Position numbers and translations under genes: made by a program. A DNA stretch of 64,000 nucleotides from Botrytis cinerea B05.10 (taxonomy: Eukaryota > Ascomycota > Leotiomycetes > Helotiales > Sclerotiniaceae). Positions 24,813-34,600 of the stretch are shown here, piece after piece. The notes under the pieces were generated by a model. The model saw nothing but the letters and a program-made list of their open reading frames with translations. It did no database searches and had not been told where the DNA came from. The stretch lies in NCBI RefSeq assembly GCF_000143535.2, contig NC_037322.1, positions 372,001 to 436,000 of the forward strand, read 5' to 3'. Each line of letters opens with the position of its first letter. Positions within the stretch are counted from its first letter, which is position 1.

Positions 24813-25910
24813 AAGAACTCGACTTACTCGGCCTACTCGACACCCTAATTTATGTTTCTGTGTCGAATTTTGAGTTTCACATATTACATCCCGCAGGATT
24901 CAGTTGAAGGGGTTCTAGCAAGGGATCGGTTCCACAGTAACAATATCCTGTTATCTAAAAATGACCGAAAGCAATAATCGATTATATCATCCAGGCTCAG
25001 GTCTGTACCAAAATAACAACAAGTTAAAATCCGCAAATCGTTTTTATGTTTCGGTTTTTGTGTCCTACACACCAGTACCCTAACGGCCTTTCCACCTTCC
25101 ACCATTTGATACCACTGTTGTCGGGCAGCATCTTTAGAAACATACCACTTTTTTTTCCTTTATCAGCGTTAAGAGAACAGATCTGCATGAAACTGGCGTT
25201 TACATTTACATTTTTCTCATTTGTCACCCACAACTCGGCGTTTTAGGGAATGGAGATATGGAGATATACCTATGGATGGTAGGGTAAATGATATGTTTGC
25301 ATACATTGCAAACTAGATGTGGTATACTAGTTCTGCATGCGCATGGAGGTGGACGGAGAGAAAGGGGCAAGGGGGATATTAGAACAGAGTCCTAGATTTG
25401 TGCATATTGAGTTAGAGTGTTGCACCACGGTAATGGTACACAACTCAATACATTACAGATGTATGTAGTCATTTGTGGAGAAATTGAGACTGGAGAATCT
25501 TATGCATATCATGCGATTTGTATGTGTGAACGAGATGATGCGATGTGATGGTGAACTGGTCTGGAATATCTTTTGATGTGGTGTCGTCAATGTGTGTACG
25601 ATGGAAGTTCTGAGATACTGGAGAATCGAGATGGGTATTTATATATATGGGTTGGGGATGGATGTGAGTGAGTGAGTGAGTGAGTGAGTTTTTGTGAATT
25701 AGAAGAATACGTGTTTGTTGGGAAGAGTTACAGCCGGTTCAGGCAGGGGACGTGGTGATCGGATCTAACTAAATGCACAACAATTGCTATGTGTAGAACG
25801 AAGAAAATAGAGATTTGAGATTGAGAAGAAAGGGGTAAAAAGTGTCTAAGCGGGGTTTGTTATATTTTATTATACAAGCTAGCTAGGTAGTTATGTCGTA
25901 TTGTATTTAT
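24813..25910. other. Non-coding 3' flank of the carrier gene
   Basis: No gene is supported. It contains a short (GAGT)n run near 25667-25689 and a TATTTTATTATA stretch before the large pentanucleotide array. Confidence 0.5.
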
Positions 25911-26105
25911 TGTATTGTATTGTATTGTATTGTATTGTATTGTATTGTATTGTATTGTATTGTATTGTATTGTATTGTATTGTATTGTATTGTATTGTAT
26001 TGTATTGTATTGTATTGTATTGTATTGTATTGTATTGTATTGTATTGTATTGTATTGTATTGTATTGTATTGTATTGTATTGTATTGTATTGTATTGTAT
26101 TGTAT
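25911..26105. repeat. (TGTAT)39 pentanucleotide array
   Basis: 195 bases of uninterrupted TGTAT, 39 copies without a single mismatch. Because five and three are coprime, all plus-strand frames stay open through it (Tyr-Cys-Ile-Val-Leu periodicity), producing several overlapping false ORFs on both strands. The perfection implies recent expansion and probable length polymorphism. Confidence 0.97.
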
Positions 26106-26741
26106 ATCATTCTTTCATTCTTTTATTCATTTATTTATTTCTTATATACATTTCTCTGTAAATTCTCACATAACATAATATAATATAACAAAACATAACA
26201 ACAAAACATAACACAACAAAACGTAAGTTAAGGTAACGTATACTTGTATAGATATCAATATGAACGTCTCAGTAAATGGAATTGGGAAGATCTGAATTCT
26301 GAGATGGATGTAGAGTAAAGTAAATGTATAGATAGTATATATTGAACAACATCTTGCTAGGCTAGCCATCATTCAACCCAACGCTGCAGCTCCGAAATTT
26401 CAGGTCAAGATTTTCTTGAGATGTAGATTTATTTCTTCTCGTGTAGGTAGGTAGGTAGTTAGGTAGGTTGGTAGCCAGCCAATCCAATCCAATTCAAGCT
26501 AAGCTAAGCTAGTTGTTGATGAGATCTCAAGAGGGACATGTAAAGATTTCTATAGAAAACTTGGCCTCTTCATCGCATTCTTATTCCATTCACCCATGCT
26601 TTCCCCTGTACTCCTGACTCCGATTCTTGCGCCTTGGTAATCCTCACGTTGCCTCTTATATTCTGTCTGTCAAGATTCTGGAGTTTATTCGGTGCCGAGA
26701 CCGTCCTTCCTCTCTGCCTTGCCGTCATTCATACTCGGAAT
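26106..26741. other. Non-coding sequence downstream of the SNARE gene
   Basis: AT-rich with ACATAA-type short repeats at 26168-26225 and (GTAG)/(AGGT) units near 26444-26470. No gene was seen. Confidence 0.5.
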
Positions 26742-27743
26742 CTACTTTAAAATAATGATCAACAAGACTAATATAATGATCAAAATCAGAATAATGGTCA
26801 TCTGCATATTATCCTTCGCTTTTCTTGCCACGGTCCCCAGATTCTTTCGCGCTTTATCCAGTCTACTCTGATGACGATCCACATGACGATCTACTTCATC
26901 TAACATCTGTACATGTTCATCTAATTCATCACCGATTTGTATACTCAGTTCTCTCTGTCGACCAATACTTTCGCCAAGTCTATCAAGCGCCTCGTCTTGT
27001 TCGGCGAGCACTTGAGAATGATAGGCGTGTATTTGTTGGTTGTCGAGATGGCTTTGATCTGGGGGACCGGAGGGGTCATCGCGGTAAGGAAAGAGTGCGG
27101 CGCGGGCGGGATCGGATGCTTCTTGGATAGAGGGAGAGTCGCTGAATCGAACGGATTTTGGAGATGGGGCAACGGCGGAATTGCGGAGAGATTTTTTGAG
27201 GAAGGAGGAGGAGGATCCTACGCGGGGACGCTCGGCTGCTCGGGTGAAATCGTTGGAGAGAGAGGGGTCGTTGGGGTGTGAGAGGGTGGATGAGGTGCTG
27301 GCGGTGGGATGACCGAGGAATTGAGAGGCTAGGTCGTCATATTGTGTTTGAAGGGTGTGTTCGGTTTCTTGGAGGGTAAGGGATTGACTAGCAGACTGTT
27401 AGTTGTGTGCGAAATCACGATGTATAGTAGACTGCGCAAGAGATATGTGATGCGCAGACATCGCTCCAAGGTCGATTGTATGAAAGGAATTGCCGGAATT
27501 ATCTCCTATGCCACTCTGAAAGGAAGAGATAAATCTAACATACGATGTCTCCCCGGCTTCTTCCAGTCGTATCCTTTCGTTCGTTATATTCTCCAAGCCT
27601 TCCCGTAACGATTCCAACGACCGTGAAATATGGGCATCTTGAGATGTCGGTTCCAAGTTCAAGGAAATGGCACGCTGTCTTTCCAGCAATGATAATTTTA
27701 TATGATCCGCAAGCAGAAAGTATTGATTGGGATTGGTTGACAT
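26742..27743 (-). CDS. SNARE protein, syntaxin-8/Syn8-like (Qc)
   Basis: Two exons, 27544-27743 and 26742-27387, joined across a 156-nt GT-AG intron (GTATGT donor, a CTAAC branch ten bases before the TAG acceptor), giving 281 residues. The C-terminus holds a SNARE coiled coil (from about EQDEALDRLGESIGRQ through RKNLGTVARKAKDN) with the expected glutamine in SIQIGDELDE. A 19-residue membrane anchor of almost pure Ile/Leu/Val lies just before the stop, making it a tail-anchored protein. The N-terminal third is helical. Syn8-type Qc SNAREs act in endosome/vacuole membrane fusion; the exact compartment here is inference. It diverges from the RING-finger gene. Confidence 0.9.
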
Positions 27744-28619
27744 GATCGCGGCCTAGATGGTATCAAGATATACGAGCTCCGGAAAGCCGCAGATGGTAGG
27801 AATTGAGTGAGGACGGGATCAAGAGGATGCAGTGGGAGTGAAAGTATCAAATGCTGAAATTAAAAGAAGGGTTATGTTGATTCATTCGATTCGATTGTTA
27901 TTATCATTCTTGGTAACGGGAACATGCTCTGGTTATTAATAAGTTGTAAGAAGCCAACCGTTTCATGGGATTGGATTACTTGGCCAGTCTTATGGACTCA
28001 TCAACATTATCAATGGATGGCAGCCCACGGTTTCCTTCCCATGACAGTATATCCGATCCGAAAGGCTGCCATAATGCGCACGTGAGGTGGCTGTAGGGTT
28101 GATCTTGAGACCAGAGACGCAAATTCGCATCTTCTGGCGCCCAAGACATCCCGACATCTCAAGCACCACCACAGCCATAACCATAACCATAACCATAACC
28201 ATAACCATAACCACAACCACAACAAGAGCGAACGGTGATAGACGCGGGAGGTTCTTGCCAGCCGCTTTCACGCACGTCTATTCATGAAGCGCCATCAGGA
28301 TTTATGCTAAACACCTTTGCCTCTGCAAGACTTCTTTTCTCCTCGTTCCTTTCTCACAAGTAACCTACAATCCTCTCTGTAATCCACACCTGCGACAGTT
28401 CCAATAATTCACGTGGTCCGATATTGTTGCCATCTTCATCAACCAGATCAACGACAACTGTTTTTGATGCTCTCAATTCCCCCTAAGAATCTTGCGGGCT
28501 TCAAGTCGCATCCACAGTTCTCGTACTTTAAGGTTTAGTAGCGATTTGCATTGCATTTGGATGAATTATCAATCGATCAATTAATCCGTCCATTTGGTCG
28601 TCTCCATAGCTGAGTCAAC
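27744..28619. promoter_or_regulatory. Divergent promoter region with a (CCATAA)n array
   Basis: 876 bases between the start codons of the SNARE gene (minus) and the RING-finger gene (plus). A near-perfect (CCATAA)6 hexamer array is at 28175-28212, followed by CCACAA units. Small open frames are only readings of the array. Confidence 0.6.
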
Positions 28620-30131
28620 ATGCCTCCACCGAATACTCCAACAAATGGAGCTGCTACACCTGTCTCACACATTTCTCGACCAAACACTCCGCCCAACAAT
28701 ATCTTCATTTTCGAAGGTTACGATCCTGCTACAACTCACATTGGCTTTGCTTACTATCCGCCTCAATCCGAAGTTACACAGCCGGTTCTTCACGTTCCAA
28801 ATAATACCCCAGCTTCCAGTATTCATTCTTCGCCCGAAAACTCCTACCATTCACGCTCTCGTCGTCCAACTTTACTCGACCGAGGAATTATGGAAGTCAT
28901 CGGAGAAGAAGAACGAGATCGACGCGATGAGGACACTCTCGATTATCGGGCCGTTGACTACGTAAATCCTCCCGACCAAAACCTCATCTGTCCAATTTGT
29001 CGCGTTCCTTTGGTTGATCCAGTCACCATTTATTGCGATCATACCTTCTGTAGAGATTGTATCACTCAAGCTTTGGCTGTTACGGAGAAATGTCCCATGG
29101 ACCGTTACCCAATTTCACGCAATGATCCACTTCGTCAATCAAACAGAATTATCGTTCAACAAGTCAATGATTTGATGATTGTTTGCCCAAGTTGCAAAAC
29201 TCATCTCCAAAGATCAAAACTTCGCAATCATCTCGCTATTCATTGTAAGGAAGTTGAAATCGCATGTTTGGATCCTGATTGCAAGCAACTCATCAAGAGA
29301 CTTCATCAACCAAATGGTTGTCTTCACTATGATTCTTTCTGTCCGTACTGTGACGAGACTTTGCTGCAGAAGGATATGGAAGAACATTGCGAGTCGAAAT
29401 GCACTTTCCGTCGTGCCAATTGCGGTCAATGTGGTGAAAGGATCTTACGTATCAAGGAGTCGGAACATATCGATCAATGTTCAGAAGGCATTGTAAAATG
29501 TCAATGGTCAGAGTTTGGCTGTGATCATGAGTGTAAGAGAAAAAACATTGATGATCACAAAAGCAAGTGCGAGCTTAAGAGATTGGGTCCATGGGCGGCA
29601 AAAATGCAAGCCGATAATAAAGTCAAGAGTGAAAAGATTGATCGGTTTGAGCGTAAGATCAAACATCTTGAGAATTGTATTAGTGACAATGGAACTTTCG
29701 ATCGAGCCGACGCAACGGCCCCTTCTCTTGCAGGATTATCAATGACGGACGATTCCTACGAAACACCTAATACTTATCTTCTCTCGGTCGTTGAGTCACA
29801 ACAGAGCAGGATCAATGCGCTTACTGCCAGTATCGCCGAGATGGAAGCTCGTCAAAGTGTTATGCTTTTGAATGAAACCATTCCATTGAAAGATCAAATC
29901 GTCGAACTTCGCAATACGATAAGCACACTCAATATGTATGTTCGTTGGCTTTTGAATGTTCGAAGAGGAGAAGGTCAGCGACGCAGCTTCGGTAATGGTG
30001 CTGGTAGTAGTAGTGGAGGTGGTGCCAGTACTCCTGATGATAATAATGGTCGTGCAGGACCAAGTTCTGGTGGTGCTAGCATTGGAAGACGTTTAAGCGA
30101 TAATAATAGGGAGGGAGGTACGAAACTTTGA
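28620..30131 (+). CDS. RING and TRAF-type zinc-finger protein, probable E3 ubiquitin ligase
   Basis: An intronless 503-residue protein. After about 115 Pro/Ser/Asn-rich residues, a C3HC4 RING finger lies at about 123-160 (CPIC, CDHTFCRDC, CPMD). A string of Cys/His modules follows at about 185-320 (CPSC...H...H, CPYCDETL...HC, CGQCGERIL, H...C) matching TRAF-type zinc fingers. A basic coiled coil (about 335-355) and a second coiled coil (about 385-440) come next, with a Gly/Ser-rich tail. Proteins of this plan (RING, TRAF-type fingers, coiled coil, no MATH domain) are predicted E3 ligases; the substrate is unknown. The start is the first ATG (CAACATGCC context), and the upstream C/T-rich stretch fits a fungal promoter. 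Confidence 0.9.
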   Translation: MPPPNTPTNGAATPVSHISRPNTPPNNIFIFEGYDPATTHIGFAYYPPQSEVTQPVLHVPNNTPASSIHSSPENSYHSRSRRPTLLDRGIMEVIGEEERDRRDEDTLDYRAVDYVNPPDQNLICPICRVPLVDPVTIYCDHTFCRDCITQALAVTEKCPMDRYPISRNDPLRQSNRIIVQQVNDLMIVCPSCKTHLQRSKLRNHLAIHCKEVEIACLDPDCKQLIKRLHQPNGCLHYDSFCPYCDETLLQKDMEEHCESKCTFRRANCGQCGERILRIKESEHIDQCSEGIVKCQWSEFGCDHECKRKNIDDHKSKCELKRLGPWAAKMQADNKVKSEKIDRFERKIKHLENCISDNGTFDRADATAPSLAGLSMTDDSYETPNTYLLSVVESQQSRINALTASIAEMEARQSVMLLNETIPLKDQIVELRNTISTLNMYVRWLLNVRRGEGQRRSFGNGAGSSSGGGASTPDDNNGRAGPSSGGASIGRRLSDNNREGGTKL

Positions 30132-31081
30132 GTTTATGGTGAAGTACATGGAAGAGTGGATGGATGGATGGGTGGGATAGCGCATTTGGAGTATGGATGA
30201 GCAATGATTGATGAGCAAATGACACTACATTACACGGATGGGATTGGGATGGCTGATGGGATTTATGGTTTTTGTATTTTGATTTCATGCGAGAGATATC
30301 TGGATGAATGGAAGGCGTACTTACAATTGAGTGTGGATCTTTTTAATAATAGGAGTTTTTTGGATTATTGTAATTTTAGGAGGGTGGGGAAGTGTGGGGG
30401 AGTGGATGGACGGGGTTGATGGGCGGGGTAGAATTTGGAAGGGAAATACGGCTGGGAAGGGAGAGGGGGAGGGGAAGTTGAATGGATCAGTCATTGATAG
30501 AAGATGACAGAGTGAGGACTCTCAGGTGGAATAGCCGAGTCTATGTGAACTATGTGAAGGTCGTGTCATAGGAAGTCCTTATCTGCTTGAGTAGGTAGTA
30601 TGTATTCCATAGGATTAATCGATCTTAATATATGGCATGAAGAATGAATGGATAGATATTGATTGTGATATATTTCCTTCCTATGAATATGAACACATTA
30701 TTGGCTAAGAAGGGGGGGAGGAGGGGGCTCCACGAGAACGAGAAAAACTGTACACCCAAAAAGTATTCTCTTTCAAAATTACATATCAAATCAATCTATC
30801 AACTTTTTTAATGCGAGGATTAAAACGAACAAAGAGAAACTATTCAATTGTCTAAATACTGGGGATTTATGATATATATCCATCTGTGAATAATATTATA
30901 TATTATTAAAGCATAGGTAGTTTTCAATAATTTTCTTCGTTCACGTGAAGAGGGGTAGTGTACAACTCTCCACACCAAGAACAAACCCCCGCTATTTTAG
31001 TCCAAGGCACAAAGACTTCAACAACCCCTCGAGATTTGATACAGTTCCTTCCCGCTGCCTCTCTGCCTTTTGGATCGTTGT

Positions 31082-31199
31082 CTGCACTTTGTTTTTGAAT
31101 AGGAGAATGTGTTGCATTGCGTTGCATTGCATTGCATTGCGTCTGATGCGATGCGATGTAAAGCTAGTAAGTCGATTTCCGTCAACCTGGTTAGAAGAA
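31082..31199. repeat. Direct repeat copy A
   Basis: Matches copy B at about 31337-31420 in three blocks (see the region entry). Copy A carries a (TTGCA/TTGCG)n expansion that copy B lacks. Confidence 0.6.
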
Positions 31200-31336
31200 A
31201 ACTAAGGGTCTTTCTCTCCTAGTATTGTTCGTCCCAATTGGGAATTGAAGGCCTATTGTAAAGCACTAAGATTCAAAAATGCTAATCGTCTCAAGATTTA
31301 ATGAAGATGTGTGGCTTTTTTCCTTTTGAGCCAATT

Positions 31337-31420
31337 CCTGCACTTTGCTTTTAAAAGGATATACATGTTACATTACATGTGATGTAAAGCTAGTAGATCT
31401 CCATCAACCTGGTTAGAAGA
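31337..31420. repeat. Direct repeat copy B
   Basis: The shorter copy of the duplicated segment, about 255 bases after copy A, with ACATG/TACAT in place of the pentamer expansion. Confidence 0.6.
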
Positions 31421-32046
31421 CCTTTCGCACTAAACCCCAGACGATCAACATTGCATACACACACACAATGATACGAGCTGAGCTCTGAGTTCGGATAATG
31501 ATATTCATAAGTGTTGTATTACTTATTTTTATATCACTACTAGAATTTATCACTTGTGGATCTTTTTGCTTTGAGAATCTTCTTGAGTGGAGAGGTTGTT
31601 GTCAGACCAAGAAGAATCTAAGAAATACGACTTTGATATATGTCTCTAGCGCGTGTTACATAGTCTCTAGTGGGGTGGACAAGCTGTCATGTAACACTCA
31701 TCGGCCTTTAGTGACCCGGAGGCACAATTTTTGGGCTGTTCGATGAATTCATACACTGCTTCCTCGACAAGTGAGCTGTTATATTAGTGGAAACGGGCGT
31801 TTATACGACGATTTTACGAGCTGGATAGATTAATGCGATCTGCAATGCGACCTGCAATGCGAGCTCAATAGAATAAAGAAAAGTCCCTACTTAGAACTTC
31901 CTTATTCGACGACGTACATCTATGTAGATTCCAACCTTTACAGCTATCTTTATATAAAAACGTCAGAGAATTATTCCCAAGCAACTACTTCAATAGTTCA
32001 CACACCTTTAACTTGAGCTATCCTCAACCTCTTACCACTCATAATA

Positions 32047-33260
32047 ATGGTAAACCAGACCCGCGACTACGGTGAGCTCAGAGTCACCTTGACATCTTAA
32101 TATGACTGGATCTATAGCGACATCAAAAGCGGTGCGAGAAGAAATGCTGCCTTCTTCAACCCAAAGCCCCAGGGTAATTTATGTGCCTTGGGCAGCATTG
32201 GCGTCACCCACTACAATGAAATCAACGGCAAGCAAGCTTCCATACTCGTCGGACCGAACCCGAATCAATCACCACCGTCGGGGAAAGGTCCGCACTTGCA
32301 AGGCCAACTAGCTATACGCAAATTTGGAATGACGCAAAGAGTGGTGGACGACATGATGGTGCTATCTGGCGACCTAATGCCCCGTCTGGCTACATTTCAC
32401 TTGGTGATGTTGTTGGTGGTAGTCACAGTGTGCCACCTAGCACATCAGCAATATGGTGTTTGCGAGTCGATCTAACCCACGTCGCCAATTACGCAGCAAG
32501 TGATTTCTGGGACGACAAGAAATCTGGAGCTGCCAAGAATGTATCCTTCTGGCAACTCGTCCCTGAATCTACTGGCCTCAACGGTCATGAGTACCTTCCT
32601 ATTTCTGCCGGTACATTCCGTGCGCATGGTGCATACGACGTGAAGCCATCTCTTAGCCTTGCTTACGTTCCCTTGTTGGAAGTAGAAAATCAATTCCAGA
32701 AATTCGACGTCCGGGCGCCAAGCATTACGCCGACCACAATCCCTGAAGTTGGAGATCAATTTTCACAGCAGGCGCAATGCAGAGTCGTATTACCCTTTAC
32801 TGCTTTCTATCCTATCGACGATGAACGGAGCCTTGACCTGATCAGGAACCCCTTCTGTGTCATAAGCAGATCTATCGCATGGCATTGTGAGGCTGCTTGG
32901 GTGAATGACACTAACGGTCCCTTTGACCGCCAGGTGACAATCAAATACGGCGTCAGCAAAACACAAAGCGAATCGATGGAACACAGCATCGGTGTTGAGG
33001 TATCGGCTTCATCTGGCATTGGGCTTGTCGAATTTAGCGTCAACCTCAACTACCAGTTCACCTACAACAGTTCGTCGTCATTCACGGAGTTCAGAGAATC
33101 AGAAGTAATTGAGAAGATTAACATTCCGCCGAGAAATGCTACCGTTTTGTTTAGTAAGCATATCTGGATTAAGGGCGTACGTGCAGATTCGTCTCAAGTG
33201 ATCAGTCAAGTCGAAATCACAGCCAACGACGAATTACATTTTAGTGGTTGTGCACTTTGA
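32047..33260 (+). pseudogene. Broken Vps62-like (DUF946) protein gene
   Basis: A start ATG at 32047 opens a frame that reads like the N-terminus of Vps62-family proteins, but it meets TAA at 32098-32100. Family-like sequence resumes in the same frame directly after the stop (YDWIYSDIKSGARRN). It then continues in a different frame after a shift between about 32260 and 32300 (RPTSYTQIWNDAKSGG, WRPNAPSGYISLGDVVG, IWCLRVDL), and runs open to TGA at 33258-33260. The repeated W-x-D-x-K-S-G and GYxxLGD features are typical of the family. The C-terminal about 150 residues are Ser/Thr-rich and beta-strand-like; this could be a membrane-interacting domain such as those in pore-forming proteins, but that is weak inference. 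With one nonsense codon and one frameshift the gene is probably inactive, unless both are sequence errors. Confidence 0.7.
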
Positions 33261-33600
33261 AGGAAAATCATTGCTTTTTTGTTCAGACACAACTTATGGT
33301 TGAATTTGGTATCGGCAATTTGGGCCACGAAATGAGGGACCAATTTGCAAAGTCATATTTAGGCCGCTGAAGAGCACCGGTGGCTTTTGAAATGAGAAAG
33401 GATGGGTTTCGAGGGTTATTTCATAAGGGTTTTGCCTCTTTCTACTCTCTTTTAGCAAACAATCAATAAAATGAATGCCACTCACTCTCTGGAACATGAT
33501 GTTCTCATCTCAGCTCAGCTCAGCTCTAACTCCTTACTTTCTCTCGCGTGCATGCTGCCGCCCTCATTTTCGAAATGAGCTTTGATCTTTCTCTTTAGCC
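33261..33600. other. 3' flank of the broken Vps62-like gene
   Basis: No gene was seen. It contains a short (AGCTC)n run near 33514-33527. Confidence 0.5.
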
Positions 33601-34600
33601 CAAATTCAATTACGTACTAATAACTTGTTCTCTCTGACTATTCTGAATGCTGCGATAGAATCCTCTTGTGCAACTCTTACATCCCTGCGTATAACAACGG
33701 ACTTTTTTGTTCAGAAAGAAGAAACTGTCCATCTCTTCAAAAACTCTAGTAAAATCAAAATATACCAAATCATGAATGTACCGCTTAGTTTTCCCATCGG
33801 CTCTCTTGTGATAAGCAAGCAAAAACTATCTTCCTTTGAAGAAGAATCTGCAGAGGACCGAATTCCCGTCGTAGCTGAAAATCGAGCGGTTTTCGACTTT
33901 CTGAGTGCTATCATGCCATACGATTCTTTGAATCTTCTACCCGGCCCACGCGATTTTTTTTTTTGAGTTTTGATTTTTTTTTTTTTTTTTGTGGTGGTTG
34001 CGGGACTAATCATGCGTGTTCAGTTAATCTGAAGAAGTCGGAGGAGTGGCTGGATTTGTTTGATCTATTTTTCGGGACGATTGAAAGAGAGGATTTGGAG
34101 GGGAGTGAGATGGCGCTGGATAGTTATGTAATTGTGGATGATGCCTTTTTCTTTAGGATTTTGAGGTAATGAGTGATGCTGCGTTATTTGTAGAATAGTG
34201 CGGGGTGGGTAGGGGGATACTGTGAATTGGGAGATGGACGGATAGGATTAAGGAGATGCCGAGATATGATACTCTCGGATTGAATGAGAAGATGCCTAAG
34301 GAGCGATATGTGGAGACGGATAAGGGTCGCAGGAAGGGGTTGCAGGAAGCTCGTCATTTTTGACAGTTGAATTGCCGCTCCATTTTGATCCTGCTAATGT
34401 AGAGCATAGACCATGGAGCTTTGAATTACAAAGGAGGCCAATTACTTTGACATGCGCATGTGGTTGTAGATTAACTTCAACATATCCTAGCATATGCGAC
34501 AACAGTGTTGCGATATCTTGTGTCAAGAGTGAAAATCACAATATGTGGATGAAGTAGGCCGAATGAGAGGAGTGACGTGTTGGATTTCAAAAGATTTTAG
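33601..34600 (+). pseudogene. Possible decayed gene fragments
   Basis: Three protein-like plus-strand pieces in different frames follow one another: about 33700-33957 (for example IPVVAENRAVFDFL), about 34020-34169 (SEEWLDLFDLFFGTIERED) and about 34350-34556 (ITLTCACGCRLTSTYPSICD). They are separated by poly-T tracts at 33954-33964 and 33976-33991. No family is recognised and no splice sites join them cleanly. They could be a frameshifted relic; chance is not excluded. Confidence 0.25.

Larger units (their letters stand above)
30132..32046. other. Non-coding region with a diverged direct duplication
   Basis: No gene is supported. A segment of about 100 bp is present twice, at about 31082-31199 and 31337-31420 (shared blocks CTGCACTTTG, GATGTAAAGCTAGTA and CAACCTGGTTAGAAGA). 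The first copy contains an expanded TTGCA/TTGCG pentamer run. Confidence 0.5.

Noticed and set aside
25893..26183. Overlapping ORFs on both strands through the TGTAT array
   Set aside because: They are translations of a perfect five-base repeat, which leaves frames open by periodicity alone; there is no independent coding signal.
28175..28212. CCATAA array considered as telomeric or interstitial telomere
   Set aside because: The unit is not a known fungal telomere unit; it is an ordinary hexanucleotide microsatellite.
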